Shown: one piece after another, positions 43,744-55,638 of the stretch | Layout of the letters: the number at the start of each line of letters is the position of its first letter | Position numbering within the stretch: position 1 is the stretch's first letter | Assembly: GCA_021399435.1 (NCBI GenBank) | Contig: JAJTUP010000002.1 | Span: forward strand, 124,001 to 188,000 | Direction of reading: 5' to 3' | Length of the DNA: 64,000 bases | DNA from: Diaporthe sp. PMI_573 | Lineage: Eukaryota > Ascomycota > Sordariomycetes > Diaporthales > Diaporthaceae | Program-made: the position numbers and the translations under genes | The notes under the pieces: generated by a model | What the model was told of the DNA's origin: nothing | Database searches by the model: none | The model's input: only the letters and a program-made list of their open reading frames with translations

Positions 43744-46413
43744 TGAGAACAATAGGCACTTGCTCAACACATACATTTACGAGTATTTCCTGCGCAATGA
43801 GATGTACGATTGCGCGCGCTCCTTATTGAGCTCCGACCAGCAGATCAAGCTCCAGGACGGTCCCAACTCTCGGCGTGACGAGAACGGGAACCTGCTTGGC
43901 AACGGTGTCGGTGATTCCATGGACGTCGACAGCAAAGAAGGTGTCGACGCGAAGAGGCCCGACGATCTGCCCCAGCCTATGATCGCTAACCTGTCGGTTG
44001 ATCAACCATTCCTGTTCGAATGGTTCTGTCTCTTCTGGGACATGTTCAATGCCCAGAAGGGCAAGAGTGGAAATGGCCAGGTCAACTCGTACATGAACCA
44101 CACTCAGGTATGTCTAGCTAGCTCGTATGTCCGGTCTTGGGCTCGGAAGGCTCGTGTTCGCAGTTGCTAAGATCTCTCGTAGAACCAAACTCGCATGCGA
44201 CAAAGTCAGCATCAGGAGCTCCTGCGCCAGATGAGGCCGGACATGACGCCGCAGCAGCAGCAGCAGATGCAGATTATGCAGATGCAGCGCAACGGTGCCA
44301 TGGGCATGGTCAAGCCAGGCAACAACCTGCCTCGCACAGCCATGGCCAACAGCCAGAACAAGTGAGTGCGGCGTGAGGACCCCACTTTGAAATAGCTGCA
44401 CACTTGCTAACGACGGCGCCCCTCCTAGCCCCAACATGATGCAACACATGCTCCAGCAGCAACAGAAACAAGGCCAGATGCAACGAGAACCCTCGGACAT
44501 GGATGGAAACCGACCACGTCCCTCTTCCCCAGGCTCGGCCGATAACGCACCATCTCCCTCCAAGCGCATCCGTCTCTCTGAGGGCGGTCCCTTCAACCCT
44601 GCTCAGAACGGCATGATGCCCAACGGTCGACCAGCGGGACAGGGGATGCCGGGCCAGCAGCAGCAGGTAGGAACCGGCCCTTCTTCGCAGCACGCTGAGC
44701 AACTGCTTCTTCAAAGTGGTATAAATCCATCAACGCTGAACCCTGAACAGTTCGCAACCTTTCAAAATCAGTCTCCAGCGGTGCAGCAGAAGACAATTCA
44801 GACTTATGCCGCGAACCTCCAGCAGCAACAGAGCCAGCAGATGGGCAAGCCAATGCCCGGCGCGAACGGCCCTCCTGGACAAGGTTCGCCCATGGTTGGC
44901 CAGGGTCCTGATGGGGCTACTATCAATTCCTTCTACAATGCCGAAGGGTTGGCTGCTGCACCCCCAGGTGGGATGAGGGGCCCCGGCGGTCCCAACACCA
45001 CCCAGCAGGCCGGTGGCAGCAACCACGCTCTTCAGGACTACCAGATGCAGTTGATGCTTCTTGAGCAGCAGAACAAGAAGAGGCTCATGATGGCGAGACA
45101 GGAGCAGGATGGTGGCAACAGCATGCCTATGCCCAGGGACGGGCCTGGCGGTCCCGGTGGTCCCGGTGCGCCTCCCGGAGCCAACGCGCCATTCCAGGGC
45201 GCGTCGCCACAGGGCGCCCGACCTGGGGCATCTCCAAACCCTACCGACATGAAGCGCGGTCCCCAACAGATGAACCCAGCCGGCATGGGCTCACCACTCC
45301 CCGAAGGCGCGCAGTCTCGCGGCTCGCCCAACACCATGAACTTCATGGGCAACCAGATGGATCCGTCCCAAGCACCCCACTTCATGGGCGGTGGCGGCGG
45401 CAACATGGCCGGCGGGCCGCAGATGAACGGCATGCGACCGCCAAGCTCGCATCCAGGACAGCCACCGTTCAACGGCCCGATGAACCCCCAGCAGCAGCAG
45501 CAGATGATGGCTGCTCGTCAGGGCCAGATGGCTGGGCAGCCAGGCCAGCAGATGCAGTGGCAGCAGCAGCAGCAGCAGCAGCAGGGTCAGCAGGGTGGGC
45601 CAGGAGCTCCCAATGGTGCTCAAATGGTTCCACAGGGCCAGACGCCTCAGCAAGTGCAGGGCACTCCGCAACAGCGCCATGCTGCGATGCCCCCGCCGGC
45701 GCAGCCCGCCGCCGCCGCCGCAGCTGCTGCAAACGCGCGGAACACCTCGTCGCCACAGGTCAGCAACGCGGCACCACCGACACCTTCTCAGACGGCCAAG
45801 GCCGCGCCGAAGAAGAAGGAGACCAAGAGTGCCAAAGACAAGGTGAGAAGTCATTTTGCCCCCTTTTGCGTGCATGTCAGTGTATAGTAACGATTTCTAA
45901 ACAAAGCGCACTGCGGCTCAGAAGAAGTCAAACCCGAACCTCAACGCCGCCGGTGCGACTCCTGTTGCAGAGCCCGCCGCCTCGGAACCGGAAGCCCCTA
46001 CGCCAGCAACGCCCATCACGCCGGTCAACCCGCAGCAACAGAACGTCAACAGGCCAGGAGCCCCGAACGCAGGACCTCCCCAGCCCATGCCGAATGGCCA
46101 GGGCCCTGCGCCCGTGCCTCAGCAAGCCGCTCCCATGGTGCCTGCCGCCGATCCCAACCAGGGCCAAGGGTTCAACATGGACATGCAGGTAAGTGCCCTC
46201 AAGGAGGGCTTACTCCTTCCTACTGCTCCTTCGTGTTTACTGACTTTGGACGTGCCCCAGGAGTTCGGTCTCGATTTTGCCAACCCACTTGCAACCAATG
46301 ATGTGCTGAATGACTTTGACTTTGACTCCTTCCTCCACGATAACGAAGGTGACGCAGGCGGGTTCGATTTCTCTGCGGCTGCAAACTTCATGGATCCAGA
46401 AATCGAGACCTAG
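43583..46413 (+). CDS. som1: LisH/LUFS-domain transcriptional regulator, Som1/SomA/Flo8 type
   Basis: Five exons (43583-44107, 44183-44361, 44429-45842, 45907-46188, 46261-46413) give 850 residues in frame. After a Met/Gly/Asn start and a run of 17 Gln, the LisH domain reads NRHLLNTYIYEYFLRNEMYD, then CARSLL. The LUFS-type extension has DQPFLFEWFCLFWDMFNAQK. The remainder is long and disordered, with Gln, Pro, Gly, Asn and Met tracts and a nuclear-localisation-like KRIRLSEG and KKKETKSAKDK. The C-terminus is a short acidic region (NDFDFDSFLHDNEGDAGGF), typical of the family and perhaps an activation segment. Orthologues (Magnaporthe Som1, Aspergillus SomA, yeast Flo8) act in the nucleus downstream of cAMP/PKA and control adhesion, conidiation and infection-related development, often with PtaB/Mss11-like partners. 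The start at 43583 is the first ATG in frame. Confidence 0.92.
43690..43743 (+). repeat. Poly-glutamine CAG/CAA tract in Som1
   Basis: Seventeen consecutive Gln codons, a mix of CAG and CAA, lie directly ahead of the LisH domain. The mixture suggests a selected protein tract and not only slippage. Confidence 0.9.
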
Positions 46414-48423
46414 ATGCTCTCGTCAGAGCCTGGTGAAACGAACTTTGACATGTTCGATAGAGGAGCAACCTGACCGGGATCCTGATCCCACATCGTCATC
46501 CGGGACAGGCGTTTACAACACTTTTTGTCGATACCCAAAACAACCATGTATTCTTACGATCTTTTTGGAGCCACCCAGGCCCGTGAACACCCTTTGTCGA
46601 TATCCGAGATCGGGCCTCCCCGATCAATCACACCAGATGTCGGAGGTGCTCAGCTCAGGGTCAACAACCACGCAATGTTTGACCCGCCAACCTCTCACGC
46701 CGTCCGACCATTGGCCGCGCCATCATCTACCTACCTCGCTACAATTTTCCTTAGGGTCTGGCTTGTTTTGATTTTCTCACCGGTGCACATGGGTTCTCAC
46801 GGGGTTTTTTAGTATAATACGTGCCTGTGACGGGAAAATTCCACGGCACTCTTTGTCACAGTTTTATGGGCTTGGTTCATACATGGGTTTGAGATAGTCT
46901 AATGTTTTTGTCGCCGCGCTCCTGTTTATTTGATATGCGCTGCCATCCATCTCACTCAGGCCAGGCTTCATACTCGGCTCTTTTTTTCAACAGGAACGCA
47001 AACGAAACACCTACCTGACTCGACACCTGTCTTCCATTTCCTTACTTGTTTACGAGCGAAGGGCATACCTTGGCTCTGCATCTGACGAAACGAATCACTG
47101 TTGAAAAAAAGGCGAGTGGCGACAAGTTGGAGCACAAGTGATCGAGAGGGGGAGAAACTGACCATCTACCTGCTCGGGACGGGGGGCTTGGTTAACGCTG
47201 AGGTGTTTGGTCCGGGGGATGGGGGGGTCCGGGAGTGGGAGGGGCGTGCGTGTGAATCGATGGAAAGGCGAATCCGCGTTGGGGAAATCGGTGTACTTTT
47301 CTACTTGTAACTTGGGTGGGTGATAGTAGTCAAGAAAGAAGTGATGTCCAAGTCCAGTGCTCCGGTCCTTTTTCCTCTGTGACTGTGCTGAAATGATAGC
47401 AAGCTCTGGCGATGCGCTGGCGTGGCTTTGCGCTGACAAACTTGCTCGGAGCTACGAGTGTCTGCCCGTTCTCCTGTTGCAGTCGTCATCAGCCTGAAGC
47501 GGAACATTACCAGACCAGGTTCTTGACAAAATACCCAGGTTGGGACAAATGCTCGTTAAAGTATTTGAGCTGGCGTGACACCAGGCGGTATATATCAATA
47601 ACAATCTCGTCACCATATGTGCGAACCCGTGCACCGACTACCCAGAGGTGACCAGGGCAGCACTGGAATCCCCCGCCACGGGCTGGGCGATTAACAGCCG
47701 GGCATGCTCGATGATGTAGTCAGTCACCTTGGGAGATCAGACTACGTCCATTGATGGCCTAGATGTTTACCTTTTGGGCGCTCCAGCTTGCTTTCGGGAC
47801 TCCCTTGGCTTGTCTCCAAAGTGCCCGAAAGCTCAGCACACACACACGGGCTTGACACGGTTCGGGACCATGAGTTCCGCCGGTGTCTGCGGTTAGAAGA
47901 GCACGACGCCGTTCACCATTTTGGGATGAGATGTCTTATCCGAGGTTCAAAGCCACTCTCCCAAGACTCGGTATGCGCCTATGAGTTTCTCGCGAAGTGG
48001 AATTGTTTTTTTTTCCAAGCACCCGTATACTGGATGACGAAGGGAGAGAGTAAACGAAATCACCGCCTAGGGCCGCTGAAGATCTTTGAAGACGGCACCA
48101 ACGTCCAGCATTGGTTTTGGATAGAGTATGTGTAGATATATACGTGTCCTATCACGGGGCATTCTTGCAACGCGACTAGCCACCGGTATACTTTGTCGCC
48201 TTGAACTAATTAAGTTTGCAAGTCTGCCTAGACTGCCTGCCTTTCCTGCTAGCCCCTCGCCGTGCCTCCCCAGCGGATTTCCACAAGCTCGTTCTTAAAG
48301 ATTCTTCATAGTCCTGAAGACCGATCTGGGCTGAGCTTCTTGCTTCCTTGGTTAAGATCTTGACAATAGCACGTTTGAGATACGGTTGTCTGTTCACAAG
48401 ATAGAGGCATGTGCGTATGAGGT
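46414..48423. other. 2.0 kb between convergent Som1 and Aim6
   Basis: It is shared 3' sequence of two convergent genes. ORFs such as 47788-48135 have no domain. Homopolymer runs (T8 near 48006, G runs near 47215) occur. Nothing else was recognised. Confidence 0.4.
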
Positions 48424-49865
48424 TTATTTGCACCTTGAGAGGAAGGGAAATGAATGTCGCCCAGTTCGGAAATAACCGAGCCTGAATACCACCAGTACCA
48501 AGATTACGACGAATAGAACGCACGACACCGCCGTCATCCACTTCACACTAGATAGGTAGTCCGTAGTCCAATACTGTCTTGCAGCAGCATTAACATCGTC
48601 CACGTTCAACATTCCAACCTCCTCCCGAGCCAAAACCGACCAAACATAATCGCGGTACTTGACAGGCCACTTTGGGAGGCCCCAATAGCGACTGTACAGG
48701 CTGCTTTCTTGAGCCACACGGAGCTGTCGCCTCAGGATATTGTATTGTGCACGACTGAACCCGAACCTGGCCGAACCGACCGCGACCCCTAAGGACACAG
48801 ATGCGTAGTAAGAATTACTGTCGTTGTACTTGGCTTTCCAGGAGGAATCCGAGACATGTTTGAGTTCCCTCAGTGGCGCATCGAGGAACGTGTCGTGATA
48901 TGTCTCGTATGGTGTCCCTTGAGATGTGGTGCTGCTGAGTAGGATATCCAGCGTCATTTCTCCGGACGCCACAACCACCAAAGGTCCATGGCGAATGGCG
49001 CCACTCTCATAACGGCGCAGATACCCCTTCCTTCGGAAAGGCTCAAGCTGCTGAAGCACAATCTGCCAAGCTTCAGCAGCAAATGCTCCAGACTGCTTGA
49101 CGTCAACCAACAAGACAACCGGGGTGTCGCTTCGCGTGCTAAACAGCCCACGTGCTCTGTCCGAGGAGTTGGAACTATCATCGTTGGGACTTTTCTTATT
49201 TGCAAAATCCAATATCTGTAACAGCGGATCCAAGTACGTGGCACGCAGTGTTTTGGTCGCCGAGGCTCTGTCGTGCCCGACTACCACTTCTTGGCCGCTT
49301 TCGGCGAGCCAAATATCTGCTTCGATACCTGTACATCCAGCTATTAAGGCAGATACAATCGGGACCTTCCTTTGGTAGTCGTTGTGTGAATGACATCTCA
49401 GCGGGACTATGTCTAGTTCGTCTAGCACCTCTGGTATGCTTTCCAAGGTCGCATTGACAGGTTTGACGGAGGAGCCGGCGTTGAGATCGTATAGGACAAA
49501 GGATGACTGGGGCACCTCGACGAAGAGGAAAGCGAATAGCAATGCACTGGTTGATAGAATCTGTCAGAATCTTCCGTACTGAGTCTTGAACTCGTTTAAT
49601 TTTGCGATCAGTGGCTGGACTCATACACTAAGACACAAAGGCAAGCAATGCTAACGGAAGCCGACTTGGCCAGCCTGCGCCAAGATATCCTGGTGGGCCT
49701 GGGATTGAGCATCGGCTGGGTGGCATCGGCATCGTACGAGGCCGACGACCCAGATGCTTCCGTCAGTGTTGGGGATGAGCCTCGAGGTGTCCGCGGACTG
49801 TCGGAGACCGACTTCGGGGCAGAGACCTGGAAATCGGCCAACTCAAATTCGTGTGGCTTCATCAT
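48424..49865 (-). CDS. aim6: Aim6-like membrane-anchored phosphodiesterase-fold protein
   Basis: Exons 49865-49627 and 49546-48424, joined across an 80-base intron (GTATGA to ACCAG), give 453 residues. The first 60 residues are cytosolic and Ser/Pro-rich. The intron interrupts one transmembrane helix that, once joined, reads SIACLCVLVALLFAFLFVEV. The luminal domain has the PLC/GDPD-like active-site pattern of the Aim6 family: PLRCHSHNDYQRKVPIVSAL, GCTGIEADIWLAES, VVVGHD and PVVLLVDVKQSG, so the catalytic His, Asn, Glu and Asp residues are present. Aim6 was named from altered mitochondrial inheritance in yeast; its reaction is not known. The C-terminus has a second hydrophobic stretch (AVSCVLFVVILVLVVF) that may be a tail anchor or part of an unspliced end. 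Start taken as the first of two adjacent ATGs. Confidence 0.88.
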
Positions 49866-52800
49866 TGATCTGAAGTCCCCAACGGCTGGCGGAAGACCGA
49901 GTCGACAGGTCAGATGCTGTGTGAACTCTCCTGTCCGTATGAGGCAGGCAGTGTCAATCTGTAGTGGGAAAAAACAACGACAAATTCTAGTACAGCTCTT
50001 GACAGCAGGGTTAATTGGAAGGTAAAGCGTTACTGATAGCACAGCATGAGGTATCTGAAAGAAGATAGAGCGGAATGATTTTTCGTACGGCGATATTGCT
50101 TTCCCGCGAGAGAATGTATTTGGAAATCGGGAGTTCACACACGGTCAATTCTTGAGACGCAATTAAGCCTGCTCAAAACCATTACATAAAACCCAATCAT
50201 CACAGAGCTGATATGATATGCAGAAGATCGGTGCTCGACCCGTCCAGAAGCACAGTACGACAGGGTGGGCCTTTGAAACAAATCATTCTCAGTAATCTGC
50301 TTCAAACCCACATTTCTTATTGTCATTGGCGATGTTCCTCCATGAAGTCTCCATGTAGCTTATTGCACTTCCAGGTTTTCATAGAATAAACGCCGATTCA
50401 TACTGCAATCTTTGTAGAATTTGTTGGATAGTTTTCACCGGGCTCTTATCTTTCTTGCAGCTCATGTAGTTCGTGGTGTGCACAAGATCGAATTGCCCGA
50501 TCTGAGGCTATTTGCCTCATATCATAGCTTCTGAGTGACCCACGTGAACTGGATCCCGGCCCTTTTACTTCGTGTCACGATTTCAGGCAGCGGCGCGGCG
50601 GCGCAGATGTGCGCCGCCGCAATGTTCGGACGTGCTGTCCTGAACGAGATGATGACCTGCGTTTGTGGAGTGTTCCGAATGCCCACTTCCCATCTACGTT
50701 GGGTCAAAATCCAAGTAACTGCAATACCTGGTAGGTTCCCATTAGCTTAGATATGGAAAGGGGCGGGGGTGGGGTGTCAAGGTATACGCGTACGGATCTG
50801 TCCGTCCGTACACGCTGTCAAGGCCACTCGGGCTCTTTGTGGATGCTGAAGCCCGCATAAAAGTATGTGTTGGTTTCAGCAGTATCGCGGCACAGCAAGC
50901 TGGATGAGGGGGAGTTGGTGGGACTTGTGTAAGAAACATGCGATCCTTGGTGGACTGTCACCAACGTATTGCGCGCCAAGTCACCTGAAGGCAGGCTTCA
51001 AAATGCATTTGCCGCCTTATTTTCAGTATTCTCCAAGGCAAGGGTCTGAGTTTTGGGTAGTCTACCTTGGGTATTGAAGAACATGCGACGGGCAAGTACT
51101 GGCTCGTTCCGATAGTATGGAGTGAAATGTGGTTAATTGTCTCTCTAGCCGCACGCGAAGAGTATTGCTGTATAAGTGCTGTGTAATGACAGGGGAACAG
51201 TAGCTCTGAGGAAGCTTGTCCACCCTTTTTCCATCAATCAGAGCGTGCAGAATTTCACAAAAGCTTGGTTTGGACCCGCCCGCGCGGAACACGATTTCTG
51301 ACAGATGTTGTGGGTACACTTTGAAAAAAAGCTTGTTCCTACACACAACCCGAGAGGACCCTGATGTCTCGGAACTTGTCCCGGATCGTCTGCTGCATTG
51401 GGACCCGCCTCATGCAGGACATCTGAGGCAACATCCGTCAAGGACCGGAAGTTCCATGCACTATTTAGATATACGCGTACCCTTTGTCCCCGCGGAAATA
51501 CTACGCATGCTACTTGGCTGGGGCTGAAACGAATGTGGTGGTGAATTGTGTTCGAGTTGCAACGAACATATTAGTTGATCTTGCTATTCACGGTGAGCAT
51601 CAAGTGTCCAGCCATAAGACTATCATGGTGATGAGTGGTGACGGTATGACTCATGCCGGCCACCCTCGAGGAGCTATCAGGTCACGGAAGGAAGAAGAAA
51701 AATTGAAGCGCGTGTGTTGCTCTCGGTCGAGGCTTTGTCTGGTTCCGCCAGCTCCGCACTGTTTGACCCATTATGGATACCTGTGAGAGTACTACTGTCA
51801 TGAGGCTGCGTGCCAAGTCACTGATGTAGGCGCTGGCACAATTGACTTGTATGAGTGGAGAGAATACTGTGCCGCCGTGGGTGCTGTGCCGCAGCCAGAG
51901 TTGCACTCCATGCTTATCCAAAATGGCAGGTCTGAATTGCACCCCACAGGAGGGAAACGTTGACTGGAGACTTCTCCACCGAAGGTTACTCTTACTGATA
52001 AATCCTGTGGAGTGTGACCGGGTTGGTCCAAAAAACCAATGAAAACGACACAGCCAGATTTGACATTCATTGCCACTTATGGTTGTATTATACAATGCCA
52101 TTGCACATTATTCGTGAGAGTCGGAGACGAATGAGCTGGGGGAAAAAAGAAATAGAAAAAAAAGAAAACAAAAAAAAAGCAGTGCCTTGTGCAATGCGTA
52201 TGGGTACAGATAAGGCCCCATGGGACCCAATAGATTAAGTACCAAATCGACGGATTTTGTGGAACGCCTAGTGCTGACCAGAACACTCCCGAGAGGCTAG
52301 ACACATTCAGTTTAGAGACACAATAACTCTAGACTCGGAGTACAAAGTGTACTGATGTAAAACCCCAGACATGTTCATTAGTGGAGTACTGGAACGCAGC
52401 AGACTGGGCGGAATTATGTCGTTTTCGACCGATCATTCAGCGTCCTTGCCCAATAATCTACGCAATCTCCCCACAGTTGCCACAGCAGTTCGAGCCCCAA
52501 ATGGAAACTTTCGGGAGGCAACTAGCCTGGTTGACTGGTCAGCCACCAAACCCTCTTCCACATGCGGACTGCTTTCATCACAATATGGAACAAATCCGCA
52601 CGGATAATTCATTTTTTCCGTTCAATTGTTGAGCTTGAGGTAGTAAAGAAGGCATTTAACAGCCAGGGGGAAAGAAGGATCGTAGGTATCCCCGAGCCTC
52701 TCAGTGTTTGTGAATCACGGGCGGGTAGAGCATAATACCCACTGCACGTGTGGCGATTTGTCCCTCATAGAGGGTCCAGTTCGAATGTGACAATTCCGAG

Positions 52801-53523
52801 CCTGAGGCCCTAATCTAGGCACGCAGCCCACAACGACCCTGGCCAACTGAGGCCAAATTTACCGTCATGTACACCGCCTGATATTATGTCGAACCAACAA
52901 AGAGCATCTCGTCCAAGCGGACATCTTTGCATTCTGTACAGAGAGTCCCTGTGGACCAAGGGAATCCTTTCTCTAGGCCAAGGGATTTCTGGAGGTCTGA
53001 CATCCTGTACCACTTTCCTGGATACTTAGGTACTCGTGAAGACACACTAGTTATCAACAAGGTGAAATACTAAATTGTTGCTGAGGCCTGGTTGAGCTTG
53101 AGATAGATGGCTTGGCAACCACGTCTCAATAGATACATTGCTTTCATCAAAGCTGTAATGACGCCGAGATGGTAAAGCTGCGAGGGGAAATCTGTACAGA
53201 GCCTCTGTCCCCCTTGGCATTTGGACTGTTGCCCCTAGCCAGCCAGGGTGGTCACCCTTTTGGGCTGGTCCGAGGTTGATCGGACAATATCACATAGCCA
53301 ACAATGCCGCCCCCGGCTCGAGAAGGATTCAGCTCAGGATGAACTCGGCTCCACTGGAGTTCTCGGTCAGACTCGATGAGCTCGTGAGTGACATGTAGCT
53401 TCAGTAGCTTCAGTCTTCACATCTGCAGCCGTTGGGCTTCGTGCCCGCTGTTGGTGGTTCGTGGGATCATACCACCGGTGTGAAGGATCAGGATCGCTGA
53501 TGAAGAGGTGGGCATCAAAAAAC
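49866..53523. other. 3.65 kb gene-poor stretch
   Basis: No ORF with a recognisable domain was found on either strand. A purine-rich A tract (52142-52180) could be a retroelement tail, but no body of an element is visible beside it. Base composition is slightly richer in A/T than in the core genes. Confidence 0.45.
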
Positions 53524-53530
53524 TATAAAG
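53524..53530 (+). promoter_or_regulatory. TATA box of the small secreted protein gene
   Basis: TATAAAG lies 136 bases upstream of the ATG, followed by a CT-rich stretch with several TCATC motifs, a typical strong fungal promoter layout. Confidence 0.65.
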
Positions 53531-53659
53531 AAGGTCTATATCCCTTCTAAACAAGACACTTTCGTTCTTCATCCTCATCATACTTGCTCATTCATCCCAC
53601 GATCCGATCAATACCACACATCAAATCCCGTGCCTCGCACTCAACCAACAATCTTCAAG

Positions 53660-54079
53660 ATGTTCGTCAAGACCTTCTTCTCTGTGGCTGCCAGCATTAT
53701 CATGCTCGGTGCTCAGGTTGAGGGTGCAACGATCCCGGAAAGCACCGACAACACCGACGTGTTTGTTCCTCCTAGGGTGGGAATCGCCGTCAACCCGGGT
53801 AAGTATTCTTCACGTTTTGTTTTGGAAGAATGTCAAAAGTTCGACATGCTGACACACTCTGCCTTGTTTTGCACAGTTTACGCTTGCAACTGCCCCAACA
53901 ACTGCAGTTACAAGGCGGGCCACTCCTGCAAGTACATCGCCGGAGCCTCGAGCAGCAATGTTGTTGGCGGAAGTAAGTCACCCCCGATTGTCTAGACATC
54001 TGGATGCACGGAAAATCTGGTTTGTTAACACTTCCTCCCAGAATGCGGAATGAAGGACGGCACATTGCAGTGTCTCTGA
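53660..54079 (+). CDS. Small secreted cysteine-rich protein (six Cys), effector-like
   Basis: Three short exons (53660-53798, 53877-53972, 54042-54079) join in frame to only 90 residues. Each intron is 69-78 bases with perfect GTAAGT donors and TGCACAG or TCCCAG acceptors. The first 22 residues (MFVKTFFSVAASIIMLGA, then QVEG) are a signal peptide. The mature part has a pro-like acidic stretch and six cysteines at positions 50, 52, 56, 64, 80 and 89 in the pattern CxC, C, C, then C and C near the end, ready for three disulfides. There is no membrane segment and no GPI tail. Such genes are often effectors, antimicrobial or hydrophobin-like peptides, but hydrophobin spacing (eight Cys with CC pairs) is absent. 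No family is recognised. The gene stands alone behind a clear TATA box. Confidence 0.8.
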
Positions 54080-55638
54080 GGTGGGGATTAAAATATTCCC
54101 GGGTTTGGCTTAGGGCATCAAGGAGGCATGCTCTTCCAGTAGACGTTGATGGCAGACGTGGCTTTTCTAATCCTACGGAATGGTGATGTTCGGTCACTAC
54201 GTTGCACCACGTGCTTCAACGACGCCTCCAAAGGCAGCCCTCATGTGTATGAGCAGATAAGAGACCTCATCAAGTTTCTTCTTCTTTTTTTTTCGATATG
54301 GTGTCGGGCGAAGAACTTTCATCTAGGCAGCTTCAATCAAAAACCCATTGCCTACTACTAGTATTGCTCTTCATTTTCCATGGGGAAAGGATGCGCGAAG
54401 TACCTCTGTTACCTAATTGAAAGTAACAAAGATTCTCGATTATATTCGGTCGAGAGTTTCGTGCTAGAAGCTCTATTCCCATTCTGTGCCTGTTTCTACC
54501 TGCTGTTGACATTGTCTTCAGAATGTTCTTCCTCACTTCTACACCCCCCCGTCCCCCGCGGGGGGGGGGGGCATAAAATGACCCAAGGTTGAAATGAATG
54601 GGCACTTGGAGAAGCTACTCTGGTTCTTGTCCCAAAAATTCATTGCAGGCTCTCGGATTCTAGGTCCAGTGAGACAAACATACTCGTCTCCTAAATTCAA
54701 GACTATTTTGCTATGAATTGATTCATTTTCCTGTGATGTGATTCGGCACAGAAAAGCCTTGCATGTGACAAATTTGGAACATTATGACAACAATGGTCTG
54801 GTCGTCAAACTCAGTGGTACTGCTGTCCTGATTTCCGATTTGAGAGCCTGCTGAGTACAAGGTACGTAATTGGATTTTAGTTAACACCCCTGCTACAGTC
54901 GTTCTCGCCTACGGGTGGGCCCGCATAGCTTGTACAAGTCCCGCTTGTACACAGTATCCGGCCAGACGCGCCATTGATTCGGGCTCTTTGTTCAACCATG
55001 AAAGCAAACACCAAATTGCAGCATGAAACGTATCACAGAAAACCCCCTATGGACAGCACCATCAAATGGGGCAGAAAAGGGTGGAGATGTCCAAAAGCAT
55101 GCTGCCATCGGTTGTTCAGTGGCTCCCGAGCTCGCTCTATCAAGGCCTTGCAAAGCGGATCCTGAAGTCAGGCCCGGTAACGAGCGTTGAAAGATACTCG
55201 ATTCTCCTGCTCCAACCCCCCCCCCTTCTTCGAAATCTGGAAGTTCTGCATCAAGCGCCGTCGGCAGTTCACTTTTGTTTCGTGCTCACCTAACCCTTCA
55301 AAGTACATCAGATAGTTACCTGTTTTCATAAGGGGTGTGTATACTTTCCTATGCCACATATGTTTCACTCGCCAAAAAAAGAACCACATTTACACCACGT
55401 GATGGACGATATTCAATTTACTAACTGCTTGTTTTAATGATCTGCTCAGTAAAAAAGCTGGTCAAGGTGTGTTTGAACAACTCAAAACAGAAGGAGCCGT
55501 TTGTGAGGAAGGAGCGGAACATGTGCGCATCCTAGAATTCATACTCTTTCAGTAAGTGTTCACTAACGGTAGATCAGAGCAAGTTCCGTGACACCCCATT
55601 ATGACTAGTTGACACCAAAGCTTCGTCCCGTACTGATC
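54080..55638. other. 1.56 kb between secreted protein and GT31 genes
   Basis: No gene was recognised. It contains the G/C hairpin tract listed separately, a C9 run near 55218 and the GT31 promoter. Confidence 0.4.
54544..54571. repeat. C-run/G-run inverted tract
   Basis: Seven C, then GT and five C, are followed within two bases by twelve G. The two runs can pair as a tight hairpin and may be unstable or prone to sequencing error. Confidence 0.7.

Noticed and set aside
44730..45875. Leu/His/Arg-rich minus-strand ORFs
   Set aside because: They are antisense shadows of the Gln/Pro/Gly-rich Som1 coding sequence.
52142..52180. A-rich tract as a possible retroposon tail
   Set aside because: No target duplication or element body could be seen beside it.
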